A stretch of 7,037 bases of DNA from Zetaproteobacteria bacterium (GTDB lineage Bacteria > Pseudomonadota > Zetaproteobacteria > Mariprofundales > Mariprofundaceae), in NCBI GenBank assembly GCA_021545625.1, contig JAJRVH010000204.1:1-7037 (forward strand), read 5' to 3'. Below the pieces are notes generated by a model, which saw only the letters and a list, made by a program, of their open reading frames with translations, had not been told where the DNA came from and did no database searches. Position 1 is the stretch's first letter. Every line of letters begins with the position of its first letter. Made by a program: the position numbers and the translations under genes. Positions 5,987-7,037 of the stretch are shown here, one piece after another.

Positions 5987-7037
5987 TCAGCCCTGCGACC
6001 GTTTCAGCAGATAATCCGTCACCAGCCGCACGCCGGCGCCGGTCGCGCCCTTGGCCGACAGGTCGGTGCCCTTCATGTTCCAGGCCGTGCCGGCGATATC
6101 GAGATGTGCCCACGGAATATCATCGACGAAGCGCGACAGGAAGCAGGCGGCGGTAATCGTGCCTGCCTCGCGACCACCGATGTTGCGGATATCGGCGATA
6201 TCGGACTTGATCTGTTCCTGATACTCCTCGTACATTGGCAGCTCCCAGACGCGGTCGTGGGTATAGTCGCCGGACTTCTTCAGCCCCTTGATGACCTTGT
6301 CGCCGGTGCCCATCAGGCCCGTGGCCTGAGCGCCCAGCGCAATCACGCAGGCACCGGTCAGCGTCGCGAAATCGATGATCTCGGCCGGCTTCTTCTCAGC
6401 GGCATAGGCCAGCGCATCGGACAGAATGATGCGACCTTCGGCATCGGTGTTCTGCACCTCGATCGTGATGCCCTTGTAGGAGGTCACGATGTCGCCCGGC
6501 TTGTAGGCCGCAGCCCCCAGCAGATTCTCGGTCGAGGCGATCACGCCCAGCAGGTTGACCGGCAGGTTCAGCTCGGTAGCCGCTTTAAAAACACCGAGGA
6601 CGGCCGCAGCGCCGCACATATCGAATTTCATCTCGTCCATCTGCGCGGCCGGCTTGATTGAAATGCCTCCGGCATCGAAGGTCAGGCCCTTGCCGACCAG
6701 CGCCACCGGCGCATCGCCAGCCTTGCCGCCCTGGTATTCCAGCACGATAAAGCGCGGCTCCCTGGCCGACCCCTGATTGACGGCCAGAAGAGCCGTAAAA
6801 CCGGCCTTCTCGATGGCCTTCCTGTCCATGACCGTGACCTTCAGCTTGCCGTGCTTCAGCGCGGCTGCCTGCTCGCCGAGGAACTCGGGCGTGCAGACAT
6901 TGCCCGGCTCGTTGGCCAGGTCGCGGGCGAAGTTCGTGCCTGCCGCCACGGCCTGCGCGCGAACGACGGCTGCCTCGGCATCGGAAAGATCCTTGCGCGA
7001 TTCGATCATGACCGTCACCGAGCGCAGCGCCCGGTTG
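5987..7037 (-). CDS. pepA: Leucyl aminopeptidase, M17 family (partial, N-terminus beyond right edge)
   Basis: Cytosolic zinc/manganese aminopeptidase that removes N-terminal residues, leucine preferred. In E. coli the same protein also binds DNA for Xer recombination and carAB control, but this role cannot be inferred here. The visible 349 residues hold the whole catalytic domain. Counting from the GTG at 7018, the metal ligands are K110, D115, D133, D192 and E194, and the catalytic residues are K122 and R196, within GKGLTFDAGGISIKP and the signature NTDAEGR. Each is exactly 160 below the E. coli PepA number, and 160 plus the remaining 343 equals the E. coli length of 503. The frame stays open upstream of 7018 to the edge (NRALRSVTVM), so that GTG is internal. 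About 150 N-terminal residues are missing. The gene ends in its own terminator. Confidence 0.97.
   Translation of the reverse strand, partial: NRALRSVTVMIESRKDLSDAEAAVVRAQAVAAGTNFARDLANEPGNVCTPEFLGEQAAALKHGKLKVTVMDRKAIEKAGFTALLAVNQGSAREPRFIVLEYQGGKAGDAPVALVGKGLTFDAGGISIKPAAQMDEMKFDMCGAAAVLGVFKAATELNLPVNLLGVIASTENLLGAAAYKPGDIVTSYKGITIEVQNTDAEGRIILSDALAYAAEKKPAEIIDFATLTGACVIALGAQATGLMGTGDKVIKGLKKSGDYTHDRVWELPMYEEYQEQIKSDIADIRNIGGREAGTITAACFLSRFVDDIPWAHLDIAGTAWNMKGTDLSAKGATGAGVRLVTDYLLKRSQG

Noticed and set aside
5099..6156. Arg/Gln/His-rich open frames opposite the PAP2 gene
   Set aside because: The PAP2 reading contains all three catalytic motifs and membrane helices, so the opposite frames are shadows.

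Overview
The window reads as chromosomal DNA of a GC-rich member of the Pseudomonadota. The main evidence is the pepA-holC-valS neighbourhood, which is also found in Escherichia coli. A finer placement is not secure. The valyl-tRNA synthetase has a cysteine-rich zinc-ribbon-like insert, which E. coli ValRS lacks. The gene just before valS has a start very like the alphaproteobacterial pole organiser PopZ. Together these suggest a lineage outside the enterobacteria, but they do not name one. No insertion sequence, phage gene, tRNA, rRNA or CRISPR array was seen.

Every gene lies on the minus strand, so transcription runs from high to low coordinates. From the right edge the order is: pepA (leucyl aminopeptidase, N-terminal part beyond the edge) with an intrinsic terminator; a PAP2-family membrane phosphatase; holC (DNA polymerase III chi); a DUF2461 protein; an acidic, repeat-containing PopZ-like protein; and valS with a strong intrinsic terminator. 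After a 212-base gap comes the start of a regulator with a MerR/BldC-type helix-turn-helix and what looks like the first strand of a response-regulator receiver domain. It is cut by the left edge.

The five genes from the PAP2 protein to valS are packed like one operon. The first two junctions overlap by 8 and 4 bases, and the next two gaps are 56 and 26 bases. The group mixes translation (valS), replication (holC), lipid or phosphate metabolism (PAP2) and possibly cell-pole organisation, which looks like conserved neighbourhood rather than one pathway.

Two things stand out. The first is the PopZ-like protein beside valS, with its in-frame 9-bp minisatellite coding for Glu-Ala-Ala and Glu-Thr-Thr triplets. 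The second is an array of four AAGTG boxes at exact 9-bp spacing, directly upstream of a possible promoter for the BldC-like regulator. This is the arrangement expected of a regulator that binds direct repeats head to tail.
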